Shown here one piece after another: positions 24,817 to 35,601 of a stretch of DNA of 64,000 nucleotides. The stretch covers positions 1 to 64,000 of the forward strand of contig DATJTI010000037.1 in assembly GCA_035503615.1 (NCBI GenBank), written 5' to 3'. Positions within the stretch are counted from its first letter, which is position 1. Each line of letters begins with the position of its first letter. This DNA comes from AP-15 sp035503615 (GTDB lineage Bacteria; Pseudomonadota; Alphaproteobacteria; ATCC43930; CGMCC-115725). A program made the position numbers and the translations under genes. The notes under the pieces are model-generated. The model saw only the letters and a list, made by a program, of their open reading frames with translations. It was not told where the DNA came from and ran no database searches.

Positions 24817-25659
24817 ATGACGATCATCGATTCCCAGGTCCATGCTTATGAGGCGAACACACCGACGCGACCCTGGCACAGCGTGCCGAACTGGCCCGAT
24901 CACGTCACCGGTGACGAGATGGTGGCGGCAATGGACAAGGTCGGCGTCGATGGTGCCATCTTCATCTCGCCGTTTTCGATGTACCAATATGACGCGAGCT
25001 ATGCGATCGACGTGCGGCAAGCCCATCCCGGCCGGTTCGCGATCGTCAAGCCCGTCAACCCGGACGATCCGGCGGTCGCCGATGTCATCGCCGAGTGGAA
25101 AAAGGTTCCCGGTGCCGTCGGCGTCCGTATCATGCTGACAAAGGATGCGAACCGGGCGCCGGATGACCCGGGCCTCGACCGGATCGCACGCGCAGCCGCG
25201 CGTCATGATTTTCCGGTCAACGTCCTGTTCTGGGGCAATCTTGATGCCGGTGCCGCGCTGATCGATCGCCATCCCGAGACACGCTTCATCATCGACCATC
25301 TCGCGATCCTGCAGCCGCGCGTGCCGCCGGCGCCGCCGCAGCCCTGGGCCGATCTGCCGAAGGTGCTGGAACTCGCCCGGCGCCCGAACGCGGTGATCAA
25401 GGTCAGTGGCGCCTGCACATTGTCGCGGGAGCCCTATCCGTTCCCGGACATCTGGGACCCGCTTGCCCGTGTCTTCGATGCCTGGGGTTTTGATCGCTGC
25501 TTGTGGGGAACGGATTGGACGCGGGCCTTTGCCGTCGTCAATTACGAGCAGGCCGTCGAGCCCTTTATCAAGACCGACCGCCTGAGCGACAGCGAGCGGG
25601 CGATGCTGATGGGCGGTGCCTGCGCCAAGACTTATGGCTGGTCGCCGAAAAAAGGTTAG
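24817..25659 (+). CDS. Amidohydrolase family protein (PF04909 type), second copy
   Basis: 280 residues, shorter than its divergent neighbour. Metal-site segments are MTIIDSQVHAYE at the N terminus, FIIDHLAILQP in the middle and RCLWGTDWTRAF near the C terminus with the catalytic Asp. The ATG at 24817 follows AGAGGAGC. Likely hydrolase or decarboxylase of a ring-derived acid in the cytosol. Shared regulation with the minus-strand amidohydrolase across the 197-base divergent region is likely but no operator was identified. Confidence 0.85.
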   Translation: MTIIDSQVHAYEANTPTRPWHSVPNWPDHVTGDEMVAAMDKVGVDGAIFISPFSMYQYDASYAIDVRQAHPGRFAIVKPVNPDDPAVADVIAEWKKVPGAVGVRIMLTKDANRAPDDPGLDRIARAAARHDFPVNVLFWGNLDAGAALIDRHPETRFIIDHLAILQPRVPPAPPQPWADLPKVLELARRPNAVIKVSGACTLSREPYPFPDIWDPLARVFDAWGFDRCLWGTDWTRAFAVVNYEQAVEPFIKTDRLSDSERAMLMGGACAKTYGWSPKKG

Positions 25660-25812
25660 CTCCCTCGATGGGCGAGCCGGTCGGGGTAGCCGGCATTTGC
25701 GAATGACCGCTATGACGGCGTCCCGGACCGGCTGAGTGACGCGACCACAGCGATGCGGGCGTGCCGCCGCGCGGGGAGCGCAGCGGCTGGCCCCGGCGGC
25801 TCGCCCCTGGGT

Positions 25813-26997
25813 CTACTCCGCGGCGGCGGCGATCTTGGTGGCGCGGAAAGCCGGCATCACCTCCTTGGCAAACCGGTCGAGGTCTTCGAGCTGGACCTCG
25901 AGCGGGGTGCCGAGCGGGGTCGCGCAAATGACCCGGTCGAGGCCGGGGTAGCGCTTCTCGATCGCCTTCAGCTGCTCGACAATGTCCTCGGGCCGGCCGG
26001 CGAGGAAACCGCCGGCCTTTACCGCATCGTCGATCGTCGGCAGTTTGACCGTGCCGGCCCGCCGGGGATCGCGCATCGCCGTGATCTGCTCGTCGCTGAG
26101 CGCGCGCACCAGCCGCAATTCGCCAAACATCTTCATGTTCTCTTCGTAATGCGGCGCAGCCTCGCGGATCGCCTGCTCGCGGGTGGGCGCGATATGGAAC
26201 TGATAGCCGAGCGCCAGCCGCTCGCCGAGTTCGAGCGTGATGCCACGCTTTGCATAAGCCGCCTGGAAGCCGATCATGTGCCGCTCGACCGCACCGCCTT
26301 CAGCCGAGCCGCCGCCGATCACACCGCTGATGCCGTATTTCGCCATAAAATCAAAGGCGCGCTCCGAGCCCGATTGGATCGGCTGCCAGCATTCGACCGG
26401 CAGGTGCTCCGGCGCCGGAACGAGAGTGATCTCTTTCAGCGCATAGCCGCGATACGGCACCTCGGGCGGGATCGTGAAGTACTTGCCCTTGTGCGAGAAC
26501 GGTTTGCCCTCGAACGCCCTGAAGATGATGTCGACGCCTTCCTCGAACATCTCGCGGTTGGCGTTCTGGTCGATCAGCGGCGAGCCGAAAGTCTCGACCT
26601 CGCGGGTGTGATAGCCGCGCCCGACGCCAAAGATCACCCGGCCGCCGGTCAGGATGTCGACCATCGCGTAATCTTCGGCGAGCCGCAGCGGATGCCACAT
26701 CGGCACGATGTTGAAGCCGCAGCCGATCCGCAGGTTTTTGGTCACGCCGCATAGATGCATCGCCATCATCAGCACGTTCGGGATCAGTTCGGTCCCTTCG
26801 GGCTGGAAATGATGCTCGGCCATCCAAAAGGTGTTGTAGCCGCGCTCGTCCATGCATTTGGCATAGGCCACGACCTTGTGCATCGCCTTCGCCAGTTCTT
26901 CTTTCGAATAGCAGCGCTCGTTGATCGGCGTGCCACGGTAGCCGAGGTTCTCCATGTCGGCGGTGCCGTAATACGAGCTGTCGAATTTGGTGATCAT
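25813..26997 (-). CDS. Luciferase-like (LLM class) flavin-dependent oxidoreductase
   Basis: 394 residues with the TIM-barrel pattern of bacterial luciferase-type monooxygenases: NTFWMAEHHFQPEG, LRIGCGFNIVPMWHPLRLAEDYAMVDILTGGRVIFGVGRGYH and a C-terminal AGRPEDIVEQLKAIE segment. It would oxidise an organic substrate with O2 and reduced FMN provided by a separate reductase. It is 12 bases downstream of a second LLM gene in the same direction, so the two are probably co-expressed. Substrate unknown; no flavin reductase is visible in the window. Confidence 0.88.
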   Translation of the reverse strand: MITKFDSSYYGTADMENLGYRGTPINERCYSKEELAKAMHKVVAYAKCMDERGYNTFWMAEHHFQPEGTELIPNVLMMAMHLCGVTKNLRIGCGFNIVPMWHPLRLAEDYAMVDILTGGRVIFGVGRGYHTREVETFGSPLIDQNANREMFEEGVDIIFRAFEGKPFSHKGKYFTIPPEVPYRGYALKEITLVPAPEHLPVECWQPIQSGSERAFDFMAKYGISGVIGGGSAEGGAVERHMIGFQAAYAKRGITLELGERLALGYQFHIAPTREQAIREAAPHYEENMKMFGELRLVRALSDEQITAMRDPRRAGTVKLPTIDDAVKAGGFLAGRPEDIVEQLKAIEKRYPGLDRVICATPLGTPLEVQLEDLDRFAKEVMPAFRATKIAAAAE

Positions 26998-27009
26998 CGG
27001 GGTTTCCCT

Positions 27010-28104
27010 CTATTCAGCCGCGAGCGCGGCGTTTTCTGCACGCCATGTCTTCAGAACCGGCAGAATTTCCTTGGCGAACAATTTCAACCCGCGCTCCGCG
27101 ATGTGGTAAGGGACGCCGCCAAAGCGGAACGCGGCATTCAATTCGAACTCGCCGAGCACCGCGCGGCGTGCCTCCAATTCGCGCAGGATGCGCTCCGGCG
27201 TGCCCCAGATCGCGGCCTGCATAAACCCGGCGACCGCCGCTTCGAGCCCGCCTTTGCGGGCGATCTCGGCCTTTTGGGCATAGGCGTCGTAGCCTTTGAC
27301 AGTGGCGAAATGCTCGCCGAGGAATTCGTAGTGATGAAAGTTGCTCTCGACGAATTTCCCCATGTATTTCTTTGCGTTGTCCTGCGCGTCGGCCAAATCC
27401 GGACCGCAGATGCAAAAATCGGTGATCATCAGATGCGGCGCCGGACGGCCGTGGAACTTGCGGTGCAGCTCGCGATTGTGCTCGATGGCCGGCAGGCGCA
27501 TGTGCCACGGCCGATCGGAGAACATCACCATATGCGCGCCGAGTCGTGCGGCGGCGGCGACCGAGTCCTCGCTCGACGCGACCGCGTAGATGCGCCCGGC
27601 AAAATCGTATTTCGGCCGCGGTCGCAGTTCGATGCGCGGTTGCGGGTAATACCGGCCGGTGCCTTCGATAAAGCCGGTGCGCAGCGCCTCGACGATCATC
27701 GGCGCGGCTTCGTCAAAGCGCTCGCGCGACTCGTCCATCGTGCCGCGAAACGCCGCGAATTCGCGCCGCGCCAAGCCGCGACCGAGGCCGAGCCGCAGCT
27801 TGCCCCGGCACAACAGATCGACGACCGCCGCCTCTTCGGCGACCCGCAGCGGATCGTGCCACGGCACGATCACCGCGGCCGTGCCGAGGCCCACACCCGG
27901 GCACAAGCCTGCAAGGTGGGCCATCAGTTGCAGATTGTCGGGGCAGAACGAATAATCGAAAAAATGATGCTCCGCCGACCACAACACGTCAAAACCGCTA
28001 TCGGCCGCGAGCCGTGCCAGCCGGATCTCCTCGTCCCAGACCCGGTCGTCGCCGATGTTCTCCCAGCCATAGCTGGCGAACACCATCATCATGCCGACAT
28101 CCAT
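27010..28104 (-). CDS. Luciferase-like (LLM class) flavin-dependent oxidoreductase, partner gene
   Basis: 364 residues; ATG at 28104 (MDVGMMMVFASYGWENIGDD) with GGAGAG upstream. Shows VLWSAEHHFFDYSFCPDN, VGLGTAAVIVPWHDPLRVAEE and LRLGLGRGLARREF, all LLM hallmarks. It is the upstream member of the two-gene set with 25813-26997, to which it is clearly related but far from identical. Two co-transcribed LLM genes may form a heteromer, as in luciferase, or act in sequence. Confidence 0.88.
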   Translation of the reverse strand: MDVGMMMVFASYGWENIGDDRVWDEEIRLARLAADSGFDVLWSAEHHFFDYSFCPDNLQLMAHLAGLCPGVGLGTAAVIVPWHDPLRVAEEAAVVDLLCRGKLRLGLGRGLARREFAAFRGTMDESRERFDEAAPMIVEALRTGFIEGTGRYYPQPRIELRPRPKYDFAGRIYAVASSEDSVAAAARLGAHMVMFSDRPWHMRLPAIEHNRELHRKFHGRPAPHLMITDFCICGPDLADAQDNAKKYMGKFVESNFHHYEFLGEHFATVKGYDAYAQKAEIARKGGLEAAVAGFMQAAIWGTPERILRELEARRAVLGEFELNAAFRFGGVPYHIAERGLKLFAKEILPVLKTWRAENAALAAE

Positions 28105-28222
28105 CGCCGCTCTCCGACCGTGTGCCGGACCGGAGTGTTCCACGCGCGCTCGGCGATGACAACCTCCGCCGGCCGCGGCCTGGACCGCCGTCTCACGGGC
28201 ACCAGCCCGCTGATGCGATCCC

Positions 28223-29089
28223 TCAGCGCGAAGCGGTCGCGGTGGATATCAGCGACGGTCCGGGCTGCGGTAATCGAGGCATGCCGGCCGCGGCCAGCGC
28301 GGTGGGTTCACGGGCCGTCGCAACGCCATACCCGGCTGCACCATACCCGGCTGCACCATACCCGGCCACCTGGAACGCACCGTAATCGGCCCTGGCTTCG
28401 TCGGAATCCTGGCTGAACGACAGGTCCGACCGCGGCATGCCCTGCATGATGTCCCAGCCATCATAGCTGGTCGAACCCGCCCACGCGAACGAGTTCGACA
28501 GCCAGCAGTACCGGGCCAGCCCGGCGCCCTTGATTGCGTCGCAGACCGCGCCGGAGCCATAGACGCCGACGGTGTAGCTGGCGACGCCGCCACCTTCCCC
28601 CGTCAGACCGGCGGCCACCCCGCGAAAATATTCTTCGATCGAGGCTAACGACTGGCTGGGCACGTTGTAGTCGACTGCAAAGTAAATTGCGCTGCCATAG
28701 GGCTGTCCGATCGCCCGCGCCTGCTGGTAGGCCATGACTGCATCGTAATAGCCGGAGGAATATGAAAAATGCGTGGGGCTTCGCGAATGCGATTCCCACA
28801 CTGCGACGATCTTCAGCCCGAGCGCCGACAGGCGCCGGGCCTCGTTGGCTGACAGCGTCGGCCAGCGCGACGCCAGGTCACGATAATAGCGGGCGACAAA
28901 CTCCAAGCGGCTGTCTTGCAGTTCGTTCAGAACATCGCTGGCATCATTCGCCAAGTCGATTCCTTGCCCCGAAGTGCTGACCGGCGACGGTGGTGGCGGA
29001 GGTGGCGGCGGGACCGGTGGGCTGGAGCAGGCCCCCAAGATCAGCGCGGAAACAACCGGTGCCAGCTTGATCGCGTTCAACGTGCTCAC
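28223..29089 (-). CDS. DUF1906 glycoside-hydrolase-like lipoprotein
   Basis: 288 residues. Signal peptide with lipobox LILGAC and lipidated Cys21, then a poly-Pro linker (SPPVPPPPPPPPSPVS). The DUF1906 domain (Rv2525c-like TIM barrel) spans about 42-235: GIDLANDASDVL, LGLKIVAVWESHS, GSAIYFAVDYNVPSQ, YTVGVYGSGAVCDAIKG and YDGWDIMQG. Such domains are thought to act on peptidoglycan. The C-terminal tail has a GYGAA tandem repeat. The protein is expected to be anchored in the outer membrane, facing the cell wall. Confidence 0.82.
   Translation of the reverse strand: MSTLNAIKLAPVVSALILGACSSPPVPPPPPPPPSPVSTSGQGIDLANDASDVLNELQDSRLEFVARYYRDLASRWPTLSANEARRLSALGLKIVAVWESHSRSPTHFSYSSGYYDAVMAYQQARAIGQPYGSAIYFAVDYNVPSQSLASIEEYFRGVAAGLTGEGGGVASYTVGVYGSGAVCDAIKGAGLARYCWLSNSFAWAGSTSYDGWDIMQGMPRSDLSFSQDSDEARADYGAFQVAGYGAAGYGAAGYGVATAREPTALAAAGMPRLPQPGPSLISTATASR
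28326..28367 (+). repeat. 15-bp tandem repeat in lipoprotein tail
   Basis: Two full units of CCATACCCGGCTGCA at 28326 and 28341 and a 12-base partial at 28356. They encode GYGAA on the minus strand. Unit length is a multiple of three, so copy-number change keeps the frame. Confidence 0.85.
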
Positions 29090-29424
29090 TCCTGCTCCCG
29101 GAGCCTGCCGGTACGGATGGTTTCAGACCACGACCCGCCATGTCGATCATTCGTTGCCCGAGCGTGTCATCGCAACCGAATTTCGCCGCGACTGCGCGCC
29201 GCTGTGTGTTTTCCGAGGCAAATCCTCGCGCCCGACGCACCGCCATGCGCGCCGGCAGAGCCGCCTGTCGCTGTCGCCTGCGACCTCCCGCACGAATCGC
29301 CGAACCGCGTGAAGAGCCTTTCAGCTACAACCCGGCACTCGCCGAACCGCGGGAGCGGCTGGCGCGCCGGGCTGGGCGGTCCGCGCCGGGCGTGACGCCG
29401 GTCATCGAAGTTGATGCAGCAGCG
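29090..29424. other. 335-base gap without a recognised gene
   Basis: Lies upstream of the DUF1906 lipoprotein start and downstream of the LLM gene stop, both on the minus strand. The open frames crossing it are Arg/Pro/Cys-rich and look like chance readings. No RNA gene, repeat or clear promoter was identified; it must contain the lipoprotein promoter. Confidence 0.5.
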
Positions 29425-30432
29425 CTAATCCGATCCGGTTCCGCTCATTCCCCCGTGGATCCCGGCGACGATCTCGAACGAGCGCTTGCGCGCCTCGTGA
29501 TCGAAGATATTGGCGGTGATCATCAACTCGTCGGCGCCGGTGCGGGCGATGAACTCGTCGAGACCGCGCCGCACCGTCTCGGGACCGCCGACGATCGCGC
29601 AGGCGTGCGAATCGGCCAGGATCGCCCGCGCATAGGGATCGAGCCGCGCCTCGAAATCGGCGACCGGCGGTGGCACCCGGCCGCGCCGGCCGGTGCGGTT
29701 GTTCAGGGTCGATTGCTGCAGCGAGGAGAACAAAAACCGTGCCTCCTCGTCCGATGCGGCGGCGACGACGACCGCCCCGAGCATGACGTTGGGCTGGGCG
29801 AGCTGCGCCGACGGGCGGAACCGTTCGCGGTAGATCGCCATCGCCGGCATCATCATCGCCGGGGCGAAATGCGAGGCAAACGCGAACGGCAAACCGAGAT
29901 AGGCGGCGACCTGCGCGCCATAGGTGCTGGAGCCGAGGATCCACAACGGCACATCGAGCCCGGCACCCGGCACCGCCTGCACTGCCTGACCCGGTTCGGC
30001 CGGCCGGAAATAGCCCATCAGCTCGACGACTTCCTGCGGGAAGCTCTCCTCGGTGCCGAGCAGCGCGCGGCGCACCGCCCGCGCGGTCGCCTGGTCGGAG
30101 CCCGGGGCACGGCCGAGACCGAGCTCGACCCGGCCCGGATGCAGCGCCGCCAGCGTGCCGAACTGCTCGGCGACCAAGAGCGGCGCGTGGTTCGGCAGCA
30201 TGATGCCGCCGGCGCCGATCCGGATCCGGCTCGTGCCGGCCGCGACATGGGCGAGTGCCACCGCGGTCGCAGCGCTGGCGATGCCCGGCAGATTGTGGTG
30301 TTCGGCCATCCAGAACCGCCGGTAGCCGAGCCGCTCGACATGACGCGCCAGATCGAGCGAATTGCGCAATGCCTGGCCGGCATCGCCACCCTCGACGATC
30401 GGCGAAAGATCGAGCACGGAGAACGGGATCAT
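29425..30432 (-). CDS. Luciferase-like (LLM class) oxidoreductase, YhbW/MsnO8-type
   Basis: 335 residues; ATG at 30432 begins MIPFSVLDLSPIVEGG, the standard opening of the YhbW subgroup. Further hallmarks are RFWMAEHHNLPGIASAA, SRIRIGAGGIMLPNHAPL and LGLGRAPGSD, and the PLWILGSSTYGAQVAAYLGLPFAFASHF segment. The subgroup is distinct from the two LLM enzymes upstream. It probably uses FMNH2 and O2; the physiological substrate of this subgroup is not known. It diverges from alr across 197 bases. Confidence 0.88.
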   Translation of the reverse strand: MIPFSVLDLSPIVEGGDAGQALRNSLDLARHVERLGYRRFWMAEHHNLPGIASAATAVALAHVAAGTSRIRIGAGGIMLPNHAPLLVAEQFGTLAALHPGRVELGLGRAPGSDQATARAVRRALLGTEESFPQEVVELMGYFRPAEPGQAVQAVPGAGLDVPLWILGSSTYGAQVAAYLGLPFAFASHFAPAMMMPAMAIYRERFRPSAQLAQPNVMLGAVVVAAASDEEARFLFSSLQQSTLNNRTGRRGRVPPPVADFEARLDPYARAILADSHACAIVGGPETVRRGLDEFIARTGADELMITANIFDHEARKRSFEIVAGIHGGMSGTGSD

Positions 30433-30629
30433 CGTTCGAGGATGGCATTTCACGAGACCCGCGCAAAGCCGGTTCGGCACCCGGTCATCGCCGAGCGGCC
30501 CGTCGTGCTCTGCCGCCGCGCGCCGCCGCGACAACACTGGCCTCGTTCCGCGAATCATGTTCTGTACCGGAAATCCAAGGCCGAGCCGGTTGCATCGCTC
30601 TCGCCCGGCCGCGGATGGGGGGCCGTGAC

Positions 30630-31775
30630 ATGGCCATCGATCGGGCCGAAATCGCCGGCGGTATCCTCGAGATCGACGTCGCCGGCATCGTCACCAACTG
30701 GCGGCTGCTGAAGCGCCGCGCAGCACCGGCGCAATGTGCCGCGGTGGTCAAGGCCGACGCTTATGGGCTCGGCGCCGGGGTCGTTGCTCCGGCGCTCGCC
30801 GCCGCCGGCTGCCGCCGGTTTTTCGTCGCCACCCTCGACGAGGCGCTGGCGCTGCGACCGATGCTGCGGCAGGACGCAGAAATTGCCGTCTTCAATGGTC
30901 TCGCACCCGGTTCGGCTGCGGAGTTCGCAGCACAGCGCGTGGTGCCGGTGCTCAACGATCCGGGGCAGATCGCCGAGTGGAAAAGAACCGCGGGGCGGTA
31001 CCGGCGGCTGCCCGCGATGTTGCATGTCGATACCGGAATGGCCCGGCTCGGGCTGACGTTGCCCGAATTCGAGCGCATCGCCGCCGATCTGGCGGATTGC
31101 GGTGCCATCGAATGGCGTGCCGTGATCAGTCACCTCGCCTGTGCCGACGCACCGGATCACCCGATGAACGAGTGGCAGCTGGCGCGGTTCGCCGCGGTGC
31201 GACGCCGCCTATATGGGATCCCGGCAAGCCTCGCAGCCTCCTCGGGGATCTTTCTCGGCCCCGCATACCATTTCGATCTGGTCCGGCCCGGCGCGGCGCT
31301 GTATGGGGTCAATCCGCAGCCGGACCAGCCCAACCCGATGCGCCAGATCGTCCGGCTCGGCGCGAGAATCCTGCAAATCCGCGACGTTGACGCTGGTCAG
31401 CCGGTTGGCTACGGTGCGACCCACGTGATGTCCGCGGCGGGGCGCCTGGCGACGGTCGCGGTCGGATATGCCGATGGCTGGCTGCGCTCGCTGAGCCATC
31501 GCGGCTCGGGCCGCATCGGCGGGGTCCGTGTTCCGTTGCTCGGCCGGGTTTCGATGGATCTTGCGGTCTTCGACGTGTCAATGATCGATCCGGCAGTGGC
31601 ACGGCCCGGCGCACTGATCGAATTGCTGGGCGACGAGCGCGGCATCGACGGCGCCGCGGCCGAAGCCGGGACCATCGGCTACGAGATCCTAACGGCACTC
31701 GGCCGCCGCTACCACCGGATCTATCGCGGCACCGGAGAGATGGCGTGTGAACCGAGGCGGCTGGCCCGAACATGA
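30630..31775 (+). CDS. alr: Alanine racemase
   Basis: 381 residues. PLP-dependent interconversion of L- and D-alanine for peptidoglycan. The PLP lysine is Lys41 in VVKADAYGLG; the second catalytic base is the Tyr in VGYGATHV (about 259). The barrel segment HVDTGMARLG and C-terminal LLGRVSMDLAVFDVS are typical. The ATG at 30630 is the family start. The stop overlaps the mlaE start (ATGA at 31772), the beginning of a long plus-strand operon through the SDR at 37894. Confidence 0.95.
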   Translation: MAIDRAEIAGGILEIDVAGIVTNWRLLKRRAAPAQCAAVVKADAYGLGAGVVAPALAAAGCRRFFVATLDEALALRPMLRQDAEIAVFNGLAPGSAAEFAAQRVVPVLNDPGQIAEWKRTAGRYRRLPAMLHVDTGMARLGLTLPEFERIAADLADCGAIEWRAVISHLACADAPDHPMNEWQLARFAAVRRRLYGIPASLAASSGIFLGPAYHFDLVRPGAALYGVNPQPDQPNPMRQIVRLGARILQIRDVDAGQPVGYGATHVMSAAGRLATVAVGYADGWLRSLSHRGSGRIGGVRVPLLGRVSMDLAVFDVSMIDPAVARPGALIELLGDERGIDGAAAEAGTIGYEILTALGRRYHRIYRGTGEMACEPRRLART

Positions 31776-32545
31776 AATTTCTCGCCGCGATCGGCGCGGC
31801 CTTTCTCGGTTTTCTCGCCGCCACCGGGCGGCTCGTGATCTTCGCCGTGGCGGCACTGGCAACGGCGCTGTCGCCGCCCTTCTATGTGCGCGCGATACTG
31901 CGCCAGATGCTCGAAATCGGCTATTTCTCGCTGCCCGTCGTCGGCCTGACCGCGCTGTTCACCGGCATGGTGCTGGCCCTCCAATCCTATACCGGGTTCA
32001 GCCGGTTCGCTGCCGAGGGCGCGATCGCGACCGTGGTCGTGCTGTCGGTCACCCGCGAGCTCGGGCCGGTGATCGCCGGCCTGATGGTCGCCGGTCGGGT
32101 CGGTGCCGCGATGGCCGCCGAGATCGGCACGATGCGGGTCACCGACCAGATCGACGCTTTGACCACCCTGTCGGTCAACCCGTTGCGCTACCTGGTGCTG
32201 CCGCGCCTGATCGGCGGTCTTGTCACGCTGCCGATGCTGGTCGTGGTGGCCGACATCATTGGCGTCTTCGGCGGCTATCTGGTGGCGATCTACAAATTCG
32301 GTTTCAATCCGTCGGCTTATCTTGCCCGCACCCAGCAATATCTCGAAGCGAGCGACGTCGTCTCCGGACTGATCAAGGCCGCGGTGTTTGGCTTTGTCGT
32401 CGCGCTGATGGGCTGCTACCACGGCTACCACTCGCGTGGCGGTGCGCAGGGAGTGGGCCAGGCTACGACCTACGCCGTCGTCTCGGCCTCGATCCTGATC
32501 CTGGTGCTGGATTACGGGATCACCCAGGCGCTGTTCTCGCGATGA
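31772..32545 (+). CDS. mlaE: MlaE/YrbE-type ABC transporter permease
   Basis: 257 residues with five to six membrane segments. The conserved MlaE loop MAAEIGTMRVTDQIDAL and GGYLVAIYKFG are present, as is LTALFTGMVLALQSY. MlaE with MlaF forms the inner-membrane core that moves phospholipid between the inner and outer membranes. It is coupled to alr by a 4-base overlap and followed by its ATPase. The periplasmic MCE subunit MlaD, normally next, is absent here. Confidence 0.92.
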   Translation: MKFLAAIGAAFLGFLAATGRLVIFAVAALATALSPPFYVRAILRQMLEIGYFSLPVVGLTALFTGMVLALQSYTGFSRFAAEGAIATVVVLSVTRELGPVIAGLMVAGRVGAAMAAEIGTMRVTDQIDALTTLSVNPLRYLVLPRLIGGLVTLPMLVVVADIIGVFGGYLVAIYKFGFNPSAYLARTQQYLEASDVVSGLIKAAVFGFVVALMGCYHGYHSRGGAQGVGQATTYAVVSASILILVLDYGITQALFSR

Positions 32546-32552
32546 GGCAGCT

Positions 32553-32587
32553 GTGACCGGGAGGCAGCCGTGACCGGGAGGCGCTCG
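32553..32587 (+). repeat. Tandem GTGACCGGGAGGC units before mlaF
   Basis: GTGACCGGGAGGC occurs at 32553 and 32570, and the third GTGACCGG is the mlaF start itself at 32587. Each unit contains a potential GTG start and a GGGAGG ribosome site, so the initiation region appears to have been duplicated. Confidence 0.6.
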
Positions 32588-33372
32588 TGACCGGCGCCGC
32601 GCCGATTCCGAAGATCGCCGTGCGCGGGCTGGAGAAATCGTTTGGGCGCCACCGTGTGCTCGACGGCATCGACCTCGGTTTCCACGCCGGCGAGAGCCTG
32701 GTCGTGATCGGCGGATCGGGGACCGGGAAATCGGTGCTGGTCAAATGCATCCTCGGCCTGCTGCATCCGGAAGCCGGATCGGTCCGCATCGATGGCGTCG
32801 AAACGGTGCGGCTGCGGCATTCCGCCCGTGAGCGCCTGCTGCAGCGCTTTGGCGTGCTGTTTCAGGGGAGCGCTCTGTTCGATTCGCTGCCGGTGTGGGA
32901 GAATGTGGCGTTCGGGCTGACCCAGGGGCGCGGCATGAGGCGGCACGCGGCGCGGGATATCGCGCTCGCCAAGCTGGCGGCGGTCGGATTGGGCCGGGAG
33001 GTCGGCGAGCTACGCCCGGCAGAGCTCTCCGGCGGCATGCAGAAGCGCGTGGCGCTGGCGCGCGCGATCGCCGCCGATCCCGAGATCGTCGTGTTCGACG
33101 AGCCGACCACCGGGCTCGATCCGATCATGGCCGATGTGATCAACGATCTGATCCTCAAATGCGTGCGCGAGCTGGGTGCCACCGCGGTGTCGATCACCCA
33201 CGACATGGTCAGCGCCCGCAAGATCGCCGACCACATCGCGATGCTACACAAGGGGCGGATCGTGTGGCACGGGCCGGCGGCCGAGATCGACCGTTCCGGC
33301 AACCCCTATGTCGACCAGTTCATCAACGGCCGAGCCGAGGGCCCGATCGAGATGGAGGTACACGCCCAATGA
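32587..33372 (+). CDS. mlaF: MlaF-type ABC transporter ATP-binding protein
   Basis: 261 residues from GTG. Walker A is GGSGTGKS, the signature LSGGMQKRVALARA, Walker B EIVVFDEPTTGLDP, and the H-loop SITHDM. QGSALFDSLPVWENV and the C-terminal PYVDQFINGRAEGPI are characteristic of MlaF. It powers the MlaE permease. The downstream gene is radA, not mlaD, so the remaining subunits must lie elsewhere. Confidence 0.93.
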   Translation: MTGAAPIPKIAVRGLEKSFGRHRVLDGIDLGFHAGESLVVIGGSGTGKSVLVKCILGLLHPEAGSVRIDGVETVRLRHSARERLLQRFGVLFQGSALFDSLPVWENVAFGLTQGRGMRRHAARDIALAKLAAVGLGREVGELRPAELSGGMQKRVALARAIAADPEIVVFDEPTTGLDPIMADVINDLILKCVRELGATAVSITHDMVSARKIADHIAMLHKGRIVWHGPAAEIDRSGNPYVDQFINGRAEGPIEMEVHAQ

Positions 33373-33414
33373 GGACCGCGGCACCTCGCTGTGCCAGCGG
33401 CGGGGACTGAGCCG

Positions 33415-34901
<1,487 letters not shown>

Positions 34902-34905
<4 letters not shown>

Positions 34906-35588
34906 ACGCCGTCGATCTCGCGGTTCTGGTGGTCATCGCTCTCTCGGCGGTGTTCGCCTTCGCCCGCGGCTTTGTGCGCGAGGCATTGTCGATCGTCGCC
35001 TGGTTCGGAGCCGCGCTGGTCACGCTTTACGGTTTTGCCGATGTCGATGCGCTGCTGCAGCGCTACATCACGACACCGCTGCTCGCCGATCTCGTGGCCG
35101 GAGCCGGGCTGTTTCTGATCGCCCTCGTCGGGTTGACGATCGCGACCGGCTATCTCGCCGGCTTTGTCAGTTCGAGCGCGTTGTCACCGATTGATCGCAC
35201 CCTGGGCCTGATCTTCGGTGTCGCACGGGGTCTCGTTCTGGTGTCGCTCGCCTATCTGGTGATCGACATCAGCCTCCCTCAGACCGACCGCCCGGACTGG
35301 TTGCAGCAAGCGAAAAGCGAGCCGCTGCTCGCTCAGGGTGCCGATTGGCTGCGCGGCCTGCTGCCCGACAATTTGCGGCTCAAGACCGCGTCGGCGGTTG
35401 ACGATGGTCAGCAGGCATTGGGCCAGGCCAATGCGGCGCAACAGGCGATCGGCGCGCTGTCGAGCCCGGCGGCATCGAGTTCGGCGGCGGCGCCGATCCC
35501 GGCGCAGCCCGCACAAGCCGTCGGTCCGGCCTACAAGCCCGCCGAGCAGCACAACCTCGACCGGCTGATCGACAACAACACGCAATAG
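34902..35588 (+). CDS. cvpA: CvpA family membrane protein
   Basis: 228 residues from GTG overlapping the radA stop. Four membrane helices in the first 130 residues, with FAFARGFVREALSIVAWFGA, the typical CvpA opening. CvpA is linked to colicin V export, bile resistance and envelope homeostasis; mechanism unclear. The C-terminal 80 residues are an Ala/Gln/Pro-rich soluble tail. The cvpA-purF order is widely conserved among proteobacteria. Confidence 0.9.
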
Positions 35589-35601
35589 CTAGGCTTGCAG
35601 C

